Positions 25,101 through 39,116 are shown, counted from the first letter of the stretch. The stretch: DNA of 64,000 nucleotides from Dirofilaria immitis (GCA_024305405.1 JAKNDB010000107.1:3472001-3536000), one strand, 5' to 3'. Made by a program: numbers and translations. The notes: generated by a model not told the origin, from the sequence alone.

Positions 25101-28100
25101 TCATTTATATCACTTTATAAGTTATCCTTTTGGCATATAACTCATCAAATCCTAACTTTCATTTTTATATAATTGATTTGGAGCAATTTGGAAAATTATA
25201 ATTGTACATAGCAAAAGATCAAAATGACCTCTAAGAAAGAAGCAGAAAGACTAAATTTAATTTTAACTAAATTCTTAGGAAGTGATGAGAAATTTATTTC
25301 TGATTTTATTTTGACATAGCTAATCAAATCAGCTAATCAATTCTTATTTATTTAGTTTAACTTATTTTTAATCAAGTCATTATTCACGAATTTCACTATA
25401 CTTCTTCATTTTTTCCAATGATTTTTGGTCACTACATTTCTGAAAAAGACACTGAAAAGGGTTACAACATACAGTAGAGATTAAAATCTATGATGAATTC
25501 GAACCTATTTATCAGCAATTTATTCTAAAATCAAACATAAATCTATACAGATGATAAACAGCAAATTTAAAAAGTCAATCAGTTCATTCTAGCTGGTGTT
25601 ACTTCATCATTAAATAATTCATTTCGCTCTTTTAACTAGTTATTTAATATGGTATTTTTCCGCTGTCACATGAAAAATACTGAAGTAGCACTACATGATT
25701 TTTGTGGGAAACACTGAATCTTATCATCTCGTTTAGTTCAGAATATATTCACAACATCTTTTAGTTTTCACGTCTTTTACATTTGATTCGAATTAGATCC
25801 ATTCAAATTAAACTTCATATTTGTGAAGCCAATAAAATAATATTTTACTTTCATCCATATATTTATAATGAAAAATAAAAAGTAGCGAGTTCAAGAAAGA
25901 ATATTGGACTTATTATTTTTGGAAATTTTTAGCTTTTCAGGATAAGAAATAGAACTCTCGGCACATATAAATCTACTTCATATATAAATAAATAGGCTGA
26001 ATTCGGCTCTTCAGAATAAATAGATACTGAATTGAATTGTTCTGTTGCAGAAAAACTGTTCAATGTATAATTAATTTCCAAATTTCTTATCATTTAAAGT
26101 CTTATCAATATAAGTACTAATCACAGCTTCCTTATACCCTTCATCATTATTACTCATCTGTTATCACACACTTTTATGTTTACTTCCCCACGAATGATCC
26201 TTATCATTATCTTATCACGTGAAATTCCGTTATTTACCAATAACTCACTACCCATTCTTTACATATATCACTGTCGTCTCTCCCATATGCATGATGAAGC
26301 AGCTTGTTTTTGTTCTAATTTTTATTTTATTACGTCTGAAATCTCGTCATTTTCACGTTTTAAGCGAAAACAAATGAGAACAACATCTGTTTCTAGATTT
26401 CAGGCATTGTTTGTGTAATTTATCGTATCTAATAACTGAAATCAATTGTTGACTTCATTTTAGCAATGATATTTTAAAATTAAAATTGAATTTTTTAAAC
26501 ATACATTGAAGAATATTAGAATATGCTCAATAACTATTACATTACTTCACAACTGTGCTGTAGCAAGAAATTAATTTTTTCAATGTGAAAAATTAAGGAA
26601 TTAAATTTTATTACACTGAAATATTTGTCAATCCATCAAGTGGACATCAACTTTCCTTTAAAATAAAAATAAGTAAAGTGAATGAGAATAACTAAATATT
26701 ACTTAACAACAGTATTACTTAAATCTCTCCCTATATGGAAGAACTTCTTGATAAGAGATAAGTTAGGAAAATAACTTTCCTTGTTATAGTTTTAAACTTG
26801 GGTAATTAAACCTTCGAATGTAAAAATGCCGCGCTGAAATTTATTCGGTAATAACCACATTGAACAAAGTATATGGAAAAATGCTTAGGAAATTGAGTGA
26901 AATATAAGGGTTTTAAATGAAGAATGAGAATAAGATTAACACCAAATTGAATAACCACCGAAGAGAGGGAAAATGAATAACTAATGACATTGCTTGACTG
27001 AGTAACCAACCACTGTTTCAAACATGTACATTCCAATTGATTACGAGAAGCTCATTTTTGTATCGATGATCCTTGGTCTCTGTTGATATATTAATTATAC
27101 AAAGGGTTTATTTATTAGAACAATTCCTATCATTACAACATTTAAAATAAGTAGCATAGATTTGAACATTTTAAATGTTGCACATAAGTCTTATTATACA
27201 GAAATAAAAAGATTAAATAAATGATTCGTCCATTGCATTTGGCATCTTAATATTTGTTTATATTTGATAATAAGTTATGCAAAAATTTTTTCTGTTCCAA
27301 CATTAGATTCTATCTCATGCAAATCTATTCAATATACATGTGATTACATGTATTACTTGTATTGTTTTGATGATAATCACTTCTTTAATTTTGTCATTTT
27401 TAATTAATAATGTTGCAAATTTTTATTATTTTTTCATAAGATCAAAGAAATCACTAAAAGCAGAGACCTCAATAAGAAAGGAATAAATTATAATTTTTTA
27501 GGACTATAAGAATCCACGGATGATGAGAAATGTAATAGTGTAATAACGTAGTGTAGTGTAATAATTTCGACTTTCAAAATTGTAATTACCCAAGACACTA
27601 TTAGAATATAATGCCATTCGAAAAACTACAATGGAACCTTTTGAAATATGAAAAATTTCTTCTCTTCTTCGTTTGTCTGAGTTTTTCGAATTAGCATTTA
27701 TCAAATATTTGTTAAAAAAAAAAAAAAAAAGGACTTATTTATTAGATATGTAATTCATCTTACAAATCCTCGAATTTTGCTTCATTAATCAAGCATTGCA
27801 AATTTGTTCGGAGATATTACAATCGATATTCTTTTATCGATAGTGAGTCATGTTGCAGATAATTAATGATACTGTTCCAATCAATAAATGAAGGAAGAAA
27901 AACGACCACTTATTGAGCTTTCGAAGTTTGTTTTTCTATTAATTTGATATATTACAAGCTTATCATTTTGTCTCCAATAATCAGTGATTAATTTTAATTA
28001 ATTTGCTAATTTTTTTTACATAAGTTGCCGAAGTATTAAATAAATCATTGCTTAGTTTGAACTATTATCACCTTTTTAAATTATATGTGTTACCTAAGCT

Positions 28101-28322
28101 TTGCTTTGCCTGCAACTGCTATCAAAAACGCTTCACGTGTTTAAAACTCCTAATCAACAATTTTTCTTGTTTATTTTTTCTAAATAATATAAAATATGTG
28201 ATCGCTTGATATCGAATTTTATCGTTAGAGTGAATACTTTCTGGTTGTCTGATCTTTTCATTGGATAGTAATGCAAGCTCAATTTTAGTTTAATTGCAAG
28301 TAATGAGTTATATTCGAACATT
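22200..28322. other. AT-rich stretch, no supported gene
   Basis: Only short isolated open frames are seen, for example 23255-23436 (plus, MFQTYSNESENERINSIS) and 24535-24449 (minus, MEESLRSRLVQHFESSISEF). A GGAAATGATCATTTCC palindrome sits at 22575-22590 and a 7-bp hairpin ACGGCAC-TTATTT-GTGCCGT at 23091-23110. Exons of the minus-strand gene ending at 20395 could be hidden here. Confidence 0.45.
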
Positions 28323-31300
28323 ATGCTCACAATGGATGATAATAGCTCTATGTCAAGTATAAAAACAAAAGAAAATTACGATCATCGAAGAAGAAAGAAA
28401 GATGACAATAGGAAAACATTTTCAGAAACTCAAAAGTTTCGGTAAGTTGAATAATTTAAGGAAATTTTTATTAATTGATATTTTCAGATGAAGCTTGATA
28501 AGCGTAATAAAATTAAAAATAGATGTTATTTCGTTGTGCTTTGTCTTTTAAGTTATTAAGAAAATAACTCGAATTAGCTTAAATACATACTACTCAGGCC
28601 AAGAAATCATTGCAAATACCATGAATTGAATATGTTGAATAAAAATTAAAATTTTAACTTTCTTGGATTAATCATGCTTAAATATAGCTAATAAAAATTA
28701 TCAATTCGATTTTATACTGATTTGTTCGTAGCACCTCAAATCTTTTGAAATTTTTTGATGGAATTATTTAAAAATTTATTTGTAAAGATTTAAGATGTAC
28801 GATTTAAAATCTAAAATGTATCCAATTGATAAGAAAAAGTTTAAAATATCAATAAAATGTGTTGGAAAAAATATTATGAACGCCGAAAAAAACTGCTCCT
28901 TAATTACTATTTGTTTGATTTCTAGGATATATTAGCTTGTAGAAGACTGAATCAATGATAATATTCTAATATGAAGCAGAAAGACGATAAGAAGTTGGTC
29001 GAAAAACTTTCAGTCAATTTTAGTTCGAAATAATCAAATCAAATTTTGAAAGTTATTTTGCATTATATTTCAACATAAAAGATTTCAAACTGATTTTTTA
29101 CTATTAATTATTTGATATGAATATGAATTGAAAAAAAAATTCACGTATTAATCGATTTTAATCATAATCACTCTTTGATAAATTTCTAGAATGAAAATCA
29201 AACAAAGAGCATTTGATATAGTTTATATTATGACTGGTAATTAAGAGGTGTAGGAGATAGATAATGATCATCTATCGTAGACTCCTTGATGCACCATATT
29301 TAATTTTTTTAATAATGTTGACGTTCAACAGATTTTCTTCTTTAAATTGAGGACCGGTGTTCATACTGAGATATCAAAATTGTTTATTAAGTAAAGAACA
29401 AACAAGGAAATGTTGTGTTTCTGGTATTTCTCGAACAACAGATTATATTAAAATAGGCAGTACTTCAAATATCTTTAACGGAGTTGATAAAATTTTCATT
29501 CCATAACATTTAAGTGATAATTTACTTATTTTTCTGTTACTCAACAATACTTTTTTGATAAAATTTTTTAAATAATTATAGAAATAAATAAATTTCAACA
29601 ATAATAATACATGGATTGATAAGAGAACAGTGACAGTAATTACGATAAATTATTTATTAACTTATATCAGTAATTGATTATTGATTCTTTGCAATTGTTC
29701 CTTCCTTCATACTTTATACTAATCATATTTTTTATAGCAATATTGATTTATGTTTTATTCTTCTAAAATTCTTGATTTATTTATTATATTTTCCAAGCAA
29801 TCAAGCAATCGATTATTAATGATTTTAAAAGCATTTCAAATTTTGATAAAGAAAAAATTTTTATCCAAATTGTGAGATTTATTCCTATGGCATAACAATT
29901 TAATCGCATATGTTTATCTTTCTCGAATAGCTATTTTTTTGCTTGATATCACCTTTTTTTTTTTGCTTGCTATTCATAACATATATCTCTGAAAATTTCT
30001 AATGTTTTATAATAAATAGTGCATACACTAAATATTTTCCGAAAACTTTTCTGATAAATTGTGAAGCAAATTGGCATTTCGTAAAATTGAAATGATTTAT
30101 TAAAATTTGAAATTAATGTATATTTTTCATTTCCTTTTTTTTTTCGAATTAATATTGTGATGATTATTATTACGTTTTATATGTCGAACATATAATAATA
30201 AATCATCTAAATTTTTTTCTATAGGATAATGATTTTGAAATTCCTATAAAATATCGCTATTATTTTTGAAAATATGAAAGCTATTATTGTGCGTGATCTA
30301 TTATTAGGTAGCACGTCAAATATACGTCTTTTACGTGTTATTAGCAATGCATTAAACGGACGTGTCACCATTGCTGAAAATAACACCTTCAAAAGAGAAA
30401 GGAAGGTAGAAGTAGACAGAGAGCGTGTTTGATATTATACGAAGTAATCAGTGCTTATGTTTTACTTCTAGTTGTTTATATTGAATGCTTTTTAAAAACA
30501 TTGATACGTCATTTGTAATGCACTATTTTTGATATCTTAATGAATCATCATCATCATCATCATCATCTTAGAAATAATTATCTCTCTTTCACTATATGTC
30601 ACACCTCATTGAATTAAATTTTGGAAATATCTGATAAGATGAACAATATCTGATCATGCTATTCCTTCAATCGACAAACATATAGTTATCATTTGAATTA
30701 ATATCCCCTTCATTCTTCTTACATATTTTCTTATCATTCAAAGGCACTCATCCATTCATCATCATTTTTACGGTCATTTTAATTTACGGATCATTTTTAT
30801 GAATTATTAAATATGAGGTCTTACAAACATTTAGATAACAAATTTTCATTTCTTTCTTAATATCGATCCTAATTTCAAATTAAAAATCAATAAAATATTA
30901 CTAAGAGCAAAATCAACATTTCATGTTTTATATGCTACATTGACTATTGTTGTTATCATCAACAACCTCCTGATTACATGATAATGTTAAATATTACATA
31001 ATTTATTAATCGGAAATTATTTTAATTAAAAAAATTGATAAATTCTTCTATACAATATAAATGATCTTTTAGGAGAACAATTTCAACCTTTTCTGAAGAA
31101 TACTGTTAAAGCATATTGCAAGACTATTGCAATTATGATTTTTCAAATTTTTTTCTTTTATTGAATTACTTTGAAAAAAAAAAAAAAATTAATGACATTA
31201 AAAATTTTTGCCAGTTATTCTTCACTTTGATATCATGCCAATCAATATTATTTATTTCCATGAAGATACACGATATGTAGAACCGATAATTTTTGCTCTT

Positions 31301-34300
31301 ATCAAATCAATCGCATCATCCCATTGTCTCATTTAATTTAATTTTTGCTTCTTTTCTTCTCTCATATTATTATTTCTTCGGCATTGCTTTAATATTACAA
31401 TATCTTTGAAAAATGATCATACTATATTGAACGAATCTATTTCAAATATGATATTGGCATTCAACAAAGTAAATTAAAAAAATTTATTAAGGTCAAAGAG
31501 CAATTACCTAAATTCGTTATTTTACATATGCCTAAAAATTGATTACTATAAAGTACGAGAAGTGTTGAATTTTGCGAAATAAAAATATAGATAATTTCTT
31601 CCCTATTTCCTTTTACATATCATCTGTTACCTCAATTCGTTGCGTTTTCGCAATTGACTGAGATTGCATTTTTTTCTCTTATAGCTTCTAATATCCCATT
31701 TTTATGAATTTCATAAATTATATTTCTATTGCCATTTGATAATTCTTCCAACTTAATTTAATCAATCCAATCATCAGAAATGAATAGTTGATAAAATTTA
31801 ATCAATCCAATCATCAGAAATGAATAGTTGATAATATTGATAAACTCTAATATCGAATATATTTCAGCTAAAAAAAAGTTTTGTAGCATTGCTTATTATT
31901 AAATCAATATTTTGTTCAATTTTCTGTTTCATTCTGCTATCAAATGATACAAATTTTTTGCCATTTCAATTCTGTACAAACTTCTTTTTGCTATTTTATC
32001 TTTGAAACTAATTGAAATTTCAGAAATATCAAACTGATAAAAGATAAATTTTAAAATGGTAAACAATCATTGCTTCATAAACTTCCATTTTTATACTTCT
32101 GATTCTTTTTAACAAAGATGTTTTATTACAGAAAGTATAATCTTTAACCTCTTTTCTAATGCAAAACAGTATAATAACTATGAGAATCAAAATGCAAGTA
32201 TTGTGATATTTTGATGATGATAGCTTTTACATAAATTTCTTATAAATCTATTTATTTTCCTTCTACCGCTGAATCATCCAAAATTCAAGTATTGTTGTCT
32301 TATCAATATGTTCAGCTTTCTTGAATAGCATTATATTATTTTAATATTTTCATATAATAGCCAATCTGATTTAGCGAAATGTAATTGACAAAGTTTTCGA
32401 TAAATTTGCTTCAATAATTTCCAAGATTCTAAATTTGTTAGAATTTTTTATGCATTAATTGCTTTACAAATATGTTACAGAATAAAGTGATAGCGATAAT
32501 GAACTATGAAATTTGTGAAAATAATTTCTGGAAAAACAATGCTGTTTTTTCAGATCGTTAGAAATTCCTAATTTCTCTAGAGTTTCTCGGTAATCTCATC
32601 TGAACTTCGAGAAGAGTTTACTTTTTGGATATGATAACTTTATATTTCTATCAAAATTATTTGCTTTTATTCGATCTGCAGATACTATATATAGATAGAT
32701 ATCTATTTATGTAAATTTCTATTGTTTACTATCTCGATGTTTACTCATTTCTCAAATCCGGTGAAAATTTATGATATTTTTCTTATAGCTTGGTCCAAGG
32801 TTCTTTTGAATTGTTGCAATACATAACTTGGGTCAGTACGGCGGATGAAAGGATTTTATATTTTTCAATTGAAATCATCAAATGATACCAAAATAAGAGC
32901 TAAAATAATAAGAGAAGCAACAACAATAAATACATATGTACGTGATACCAAAATATATATTGTATCTTTCGTTGATTATGGATCCTGAAAAATTACGAGA
33001 TAGTATCAACGAGAATGATATTGAAGAAGGACAAGAAGATGACGATAGTTTCAATAAAGACATAATAATGAAATTTTGTCAACGGAAGATAATTTCAATA
33101 AAGACATAGTAATGAAATTTTTATCGAGAAATTACGAGAATCTGCTATGGATTGCTGAAAAAACTAATTTTGCACTTCAGAAGCTGCGAATTAAAAATGA
33201 GCGGTTATTCTTTTGCATTTCTTTTGAATAAAATTATATTTAGTCGTTTTATCTAATTTAATAATTTAATGATCACTCTTAAATTGAGTATCATATCTTT
33301 CTACGGCTTTTATATGATAAATTGATTATAGAAATGAATTATAGAAGTTTACATATTTCAATTCATTGGATGGAATTTCTCTTGCCAAAATAGCAGTGAA
33401 CAGATGAGCAAAAAAAAATCTATTCATTGTTATTTTGTTATTGATTAGTCTGTTTGCTTACTATAATATTATTCTCAATAAAAGTGAATTCATTGAATTC
33501 ATTACTATCTGATCTGGCTAATAATATTGATTGATTCTCTCTGATCGATATTCAAATATTAAAGATAATACACGAACGCATCATGCATTAATTTGCATAG
33601 CTATAGTTCTCATTTTTATTGCTCTTGAATTTACCATACTATTAAATCTAACATAGATAATCAAATCATTCATTGAAAACAATAATATTATATATTTGAT
33701 GATATATGAAAGAGTAAACTGATTATTAGAAGCTATAAACTTTGTTTTTCTAATTCCAATTCTAATTTTTACATTAATATTTGATCTATAATGATCATAA
33801 CTTGAAAGATATATAATTTAGGAAATATAACAATACCATTCAGATCACTCTCGATATCTCTTATATGATATTAAATCTTATCAAATAAATTAATTAACAT
33901 TTGTAATAAGTACTAAAATTCATATGCATATTTATTGATGATAAAAGAGAAATTTTTAGTTAGAAATTGAAATTTTCCTTTTATTTCTTTCCTCCTCTCT
34001 TCCATATTTACTATTTCCACAAAAGTTTCAGTGGAGAAAAGTTTTCATAAATGCGCATTTTCTTTTTCTTCATTTTTTTTTTTTTTTAAATCGAAACAAC
34101 AACAACAACATGAGAAAGAGTAAAGAAATATAGACAATAACGATATTGCAAGTGACAAGTAGTATGTATGGAAGTTTGAAACGAATAACAAATATGTCAA
34201 TTATTTCTTCGTCACTTCTCGCCTTTTAGAATATTCTTTCATTTAAGAAGGGCGGTACCGTTAATATTTATTTATTTATAAAAAATTTTTTTTTTATATT

Positions 34301-37300
34301 TGCTATAAATCAGCGAAAATAAAAAGGAAAAAAAAAACAACGGCTGGGATCAAATTTTCAATTTTTAATCGATTATCAGATATTCAATTTATTGGAATAT
34401 TTTCTTTGTTAATAGAAAATTAATTTAAAAATTTTTAATTACTCATAGAGTAGAATCAAAATAATATTATAAAATTTCAGGCCAGCTATAACATCACCGT
34501 TTATGCCAATTGCTGGACAAATACCGATTGAATTCGGTAAATTGACTATCCCACATGTTACCTGTCCTTCACACAAATATCATGCAGGTTATGGTAGTAT
34601 CCGTATGAAGATACAAGAAGAAAAATTGCAGGAAAAATCAATTAATGATAACAATGAAAGGTTTAAACTTTAATTCTAATTTTTTTTCTCATATTTTGAT
34701 CATAGAAAAATATCTGTCAGAAATAGTATAAATATTTCGAATAAATATATTCGAAATATTTAATATTATATCAATTTTATCAAATTAAATCCAATTTAAA
34801 ATTAAATTAAAAATAAGATAGATCATTCAGTGAAAAAAAAGCTTCACTTATTTACAGTAATTTTTGAGAAAGAAATATGATTAGCATTTAAATTTAATAT
34901 AGGAATCAATTTAAGATAATATTTTTAAGCATCCCAAATAATCATTTCAATTTGGACGAAAGAGATGCTGATCATAAAAAATGTGGCAATAATAATAACA
35001 ATAATAATAAAATTACATTTGGCAAATTATCATCACTTACTACCAAAGAATGGATAACAATTTGCATGTTATCAATTGCAAATCTTGGCAGTACCAGTGC
35101 TTATAGTTGCATTGCACCCTTTTATTCAAAAGAGGTCCGTTCAAGTTGCTTTATGATAAGATAAGCTTTATGATATATGTTAGTTGAACAACATTAAATT
35201 GCACATCTTTAGATGTCGTATGTTTGTATAGATAGGGCGAAGAATTTTAGATTTTCTGAATTATTATTTTCATAATAAAAATATTTCATATTAGCTATAC
35301 TTGATTAATGCCATAATTTTGTTTATCTATCAATTCATTATTTATTTTATCACCTCAAAAAATGATTGCAAAATTTTGAACGAATATTTATAATTTCAGG
35401 CAAAAATCAAAGGTTTAAAAAGTTTCGAGATAGGTATAGTATTTGGTATATTCGAGTTAATGATGCTTTTTGTTGCACCGCTATTCGGCAAATATGTTGG
35501 TTTGACTTAAATTCCTTAAATTCCTAAGACTCACTGTATGCGAAATAAATCTAGGTCATTCTTGGCTTAATAATTTGACCTATAGATAGCAGAAAAATAT
35601 TCCCGAAAAATTTAAGAATGTCAAATTAAAGTAGCATTAAGTTAAAAGCATTGATAGTCCAATCAATTCTTCAAACAAACTTTTCTTCATCAACCGAATA
35701 ATATGATAATAATTTTTAGATGGTTTTAATCGGTTCAAAAGGATGTTTGTTTCTGGAATTGGTATTACTGGTATCACTGCTATACTATTTGGGTAGATTA
35801 TTTTATCATAGTGATTGATAACTTTTAATATCAACAATAAAAAAATTTGTGATAATTATGATCCAAGTCATAAGTACCATTTTATTCAGTCTGTTATCTT
35901 TCTTTCAGATTCTTAAATTATTTTGAATCTTCATCGTTATTTTTTGGTCTTCAATTAGTCTTCGAACATTAGAAGCTCTTGGTGATGCAGCATTTGCCAC
36001 ATCTTCATTTGCAATTGGTGTTAAATGCTTCCCAGAAAGAGTTGCAATTATTGTTGTATGAATTTTATCATTTGGTTTATTTTGAAATTATAAAAATCTT
36101 TGAGCTAACATTTCGAAAAGTCATCGTATAGCCAAAAGTACATTCTTTGTACTTTTTCCAAAAAAAGTACATTCTTTGCCAAAAAGTACATTCTTTGTAA
36201 TTCTCACCTACTACAACCGAATAATAAGATAATGTGATCTTAAATTAACGATATAAAATGCATGATTTTTCGGCAATTTGTTCATCAATATAGATACTAA
36301 TATATCGAGCATTCATTCAAGAATAAGCTATTGCTTTGTTTGTTTTATTCTTGCGATGAGCAGAATTCTGCGATTCTTAAATGAACAATTAGATTCAACA
36401 ATTTTGAGGGTGTGATGGAAACATTCGCAGGTCTTGGCAGTACAGCAGGTCCTTTACTTGGTGGTATACTTTACGAAATTGGCGGTTTCCGATTACCATT
36501 TCTTACATTAGGAATTGTTCTACTTTTACTTGGATTATTGGCCTATTTTTTGGTTGAACATGTAGATGATGGTACGTATAATTTTGATTTTCTTAAAATT
36601 TATCATTGAATTAAATTGGAGGAAAATTTTTCATTTATCATTTGATAAATTATGATAGAATGAGTGTATTTCATTATTAGAGTATCATTAATTATTTTAT
36701 AGATGATGTATCATTGGATGGTAAAAGTATGTTAGGCATGTTGAAAATACCAATATTATGGATTATGATTTATTCCGTGGTTATGTGTGCTATATCAACA
36801 TCTTTTCTCGATCCTACATTAGCAGATCATTTAGAATCGGTAATCTTTTTGATTCTTTCCCTATGATTTTATACAAATGATAAATATTTATACTTGATAG
36901 CTGATTATATTTTAGGCTTAAAAATCAATTTTTCATTTATCCATGTTTTTTTTCTTTTGTTTTGTTTTTGTAATATTATATGAATTCTTCTAATCGTATG
37001 ATCTCTGAAATCATTTTTCAATTTAATTAACTTTCATCTATCCATATAAATCTAATTGATCCGATTGATTGTAGATGTTATTACTATTTTCTTTTTTTCT
37101 TACTACTCACTTTTTTTTCAGTGAACTGAATTATCAATCTTTACTAAAGAATTGAATAATTTCTGATACATTATTGATCATTGAAAGCTTATTTCTTATC
37201 TCGATATTCTTTAGCTAAGATTCAGAATATATAAAAGAATCGTTAATACAAATGATCTACTACAAATGAAACTAATATATGTATATCTTTAAAAGCCATG

Positions 37301-39116
37301 TGAAAAGAGGAATAATTTTACCATTTTGAAATAAGCAAATCCTTCCGTAGTAGATCATAATCATCTAGATCACAATCATCTTACAGTTCAAACTTACACC
37401 ATCCATTATTGGCTTAATGTTTTTATTCTCTGGTGGGACTTATACACTAACAGCACCTTTCTGGAGTATAATTATCGATAAATTTAACTGTAGCAAAGCG
37501 ATTATAATGTTTGGTATTGTGGCAGTGATATTTAGCATGATTATCATTGGACCATCACCTTTTCTCAATGCCAAAAGTAAGTTAGTTTAGCTATACTTTT
37601 TTATTTCAAGCTGGAAATTAAAATATTTCTTTATTTTTTGAAATATTCTAATCGCATTTCTAAGAGTAATATTGTTGTTGTTGCTGAAAATATTGCTGCC
37701 AAACGACTTTCCAAATAATTAAATAAGCCATTTAATATAATAAATGATATGCCAATAAAAAATTGAAGTATCTCGAGAATGTAAATTAGCCCAAAATTTT
37801 ATTTGAGAATTCGAAGGTAAGAATGCAAAGCTATTATAAAAATGGGCAAAAAGATTTATGTCTTTATTTTAAAGGCAGATGATAGCTGATCTTAGTTTTT
37901 AAGTAAATTACTGTTTTAAAGGCAAATTTTGTTTTTTAAGATAAACATTGATATTCTTCATTCTTTTGATTGTTTTGCATAATTTATATTTTGCAGAAGC
38001 TTGGGTTGGATAGAAATTGCATTAGGCATACTTGGCTTTGCTGTTAGTGCATTGTATATTCCAACATTTCAAATGTCAATTAATGCAGTACGGTAATTTA
38101 TCTTTTCAATTGAAAGCCTAAACTTTATGATGTTTAATTCTATTATTAAATTATATATATATATATATATATATATCTATAAATCATTCGATTTTTTTTG
38201 TGATATAATACATTCAACAATTATATTTTAAGCTTTATGTACGATAATTTCATCCTTATCATTAATTATGATAATAAATATTTGGACTTACATTGCTTTG
38301 ATATTTTCAATTTTTTGTTAAATAAATTTCTGAAATATTTCCATTGTAAAAATTTATTACAGCGAATATGGATATAATGAATCAATTCAAACATATGGTT
38401 CTATATCAGGTTTATTTCAGTCTGCCTATTCTCTTGGGTAAGCCAAAATGTATTATTTTTCATGAAAAGTTTAGAAATAGAAATGCTTCAATAAAATATT
38501 GAACTGATATTCCAATCTTCATTTTTTAAGCTCATTAAAGTTTTGTACCATTGTTTTAACCTTTAAGTTTTTTGAATACAATGATTTGGTCAGATTACAT
38601 TTGAGGTTTATCGTATGATAATTTCAGATCATTTGTTGGACCAACACTTGGTGGTTTATGTGTCCACTGGATTGGTTTCCCGTGGACAACAACTATCATA
38701 GCTTTATTAAATATAATTTTTGTTAGTTTTGTTTTTCCTTCAAATTTTTATAAAATTGAAAAATAATTTTCCATTAAAAAATTTATATTAAAAATTGTAT
38801 TAAAAAGATAGCGTAATGTATTTGAGATTTTCGAATTTTAGAAATTTCAACTTTTAACAAATTCTACAATTTCAGATTTTCACAATTTTATTTTTTTATA
38901 CAGTGTGTGGCAAGTTCAGTTCTTTCAATTAGCGGAAATCAGATTATATCACTAATTTTTTCCCTTTTCATTTGGCAACTGATTATTACGTATGGTATCA
39001 TAACCCATGCATATATCACATATCATATATTGATGAATTGTTTGCGTTATCAAATTGGAACTCAAAGATACTATAAACTTATCATTTGTTATAAAATCAA
39101 ATTAATTTTTGAATAA
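28323..39116 (+). CDS. MFS transporter, SLC18B1-like (vesicular polyamine transporter type)
   Basis: Exons: 28323-28441, 34481-34660, 34930-35134, 35400-35499, 35720-35792, 35909-36055, 36409-36571, 36703-36839, 37387-37580, 37997-38092, 38363-38437, 38628-38721, 38904-39116; about 598 residues. The first exon ends in CG|GTAAGT and joins in phase. Key matches to SLC18B1: ELMMLFVAPLFGKYV (TM2), LRTLEALGDAAFATSS, ETFAGLGSTAGPLLGGILYE, STSFLDPTLADHLES and GSFVGPTLGGL. SLC18B1 exchanges polyamines for protons across vesicle membranes; the substrate here is inferred. The N-terminal tail is long (about 138 residues, with seven Asn) before TM1. One base is missing near 35960 (TTAGTC-TTCGAACA), since the frame on both sides is conserved. 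If the donor at 38722 is skipped, reading ends at 38766 (about 542 residues). AATAAA at 39112 overlaps the distal stop. Confidence 0.82.
30274..30432 (+). CDS. Short ORF, 52 residues, in transporter intron 1
   Basis: MKAIIVRDLLLGSTSNIRLL then RVISNALNGRVTIAENNTF and a basic end (KRERKVEVDRERV). Base composition is clearly less AT-rich than the flanks. A possible donor (AAG|GTAGAAG) lies inside, so it could be an exon rather than a whole gene. No signal peptide and no family recognised. It lies on the same strand as the host intron and could also be an unannotated alternative exon of the transporter, though it matches nothing there. Confidence 0.3.
   Translation: MKAIIVRDLLLGSTSNIRLLRVISNALNGRVTIAENNTFKRERKVEVDRERV
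30545..30567. repeat. (TCA)n microsatellite
   Basis: Seven uninterrupted ATC/TCA units in transporter intron 1. Confidence 0.9.
31755..31834. repeat. 40-bp tandem duplication
   Basis: ATCAATCCAATCATCAGAAA followed by TGAATAGTTGATAA occurs at 31761 and 31801 with no differences over the unit. Intron 1 of the transporter gene. Confidence 0.9.
32978..33231 (+). pseudogene. Short intronless ORF broken by a 44-bp tandem duplication
   Basis: Opens with MDPEKLRDSINENDIEEGQE and runs to DSFNKDIIMKF, then shifts frame to a TAG near 33108. The segment from GATAGTTTCAATAAAGACAT is duplicated 44 bp later (33044 and 33088). The second copy continues in another frame as DNFNKDIVMKFLSRNYENLL and WIAEKTNFALQKLRIKNERL to a TAA at 33229-33231, which overlaps AATAAA. 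Since 44 is not a multiple of 3, the duplication itself breaks the reading; an unduplicated copy would encode about 69 residues. It is unspliced, inside transporter intron 1 on the same strand, so a processed copy of another gene is possible. Family not recognised. Confidence 0.4.
36134..36198. repeat. Three copies of AAAAGTACATTCTTTG
   Basis: The 16-mer begins at 36134, 36163 and 36182, inside the intron before transporter exon 36409-36571. Confidence 0.85.
38152..38176. repeat. (AT)n microsatellite
   Basis: About twelve TA units in the intron before transporter exon 38363-38437. Confidence 0.9.

Noticed and set aside
37573..37580. Second missing base in the transporter
   Set aside because: The phase problem is solved by donor AA|GTTAGT at 37581, giving FLNAKSKSLGWIEI without any change.
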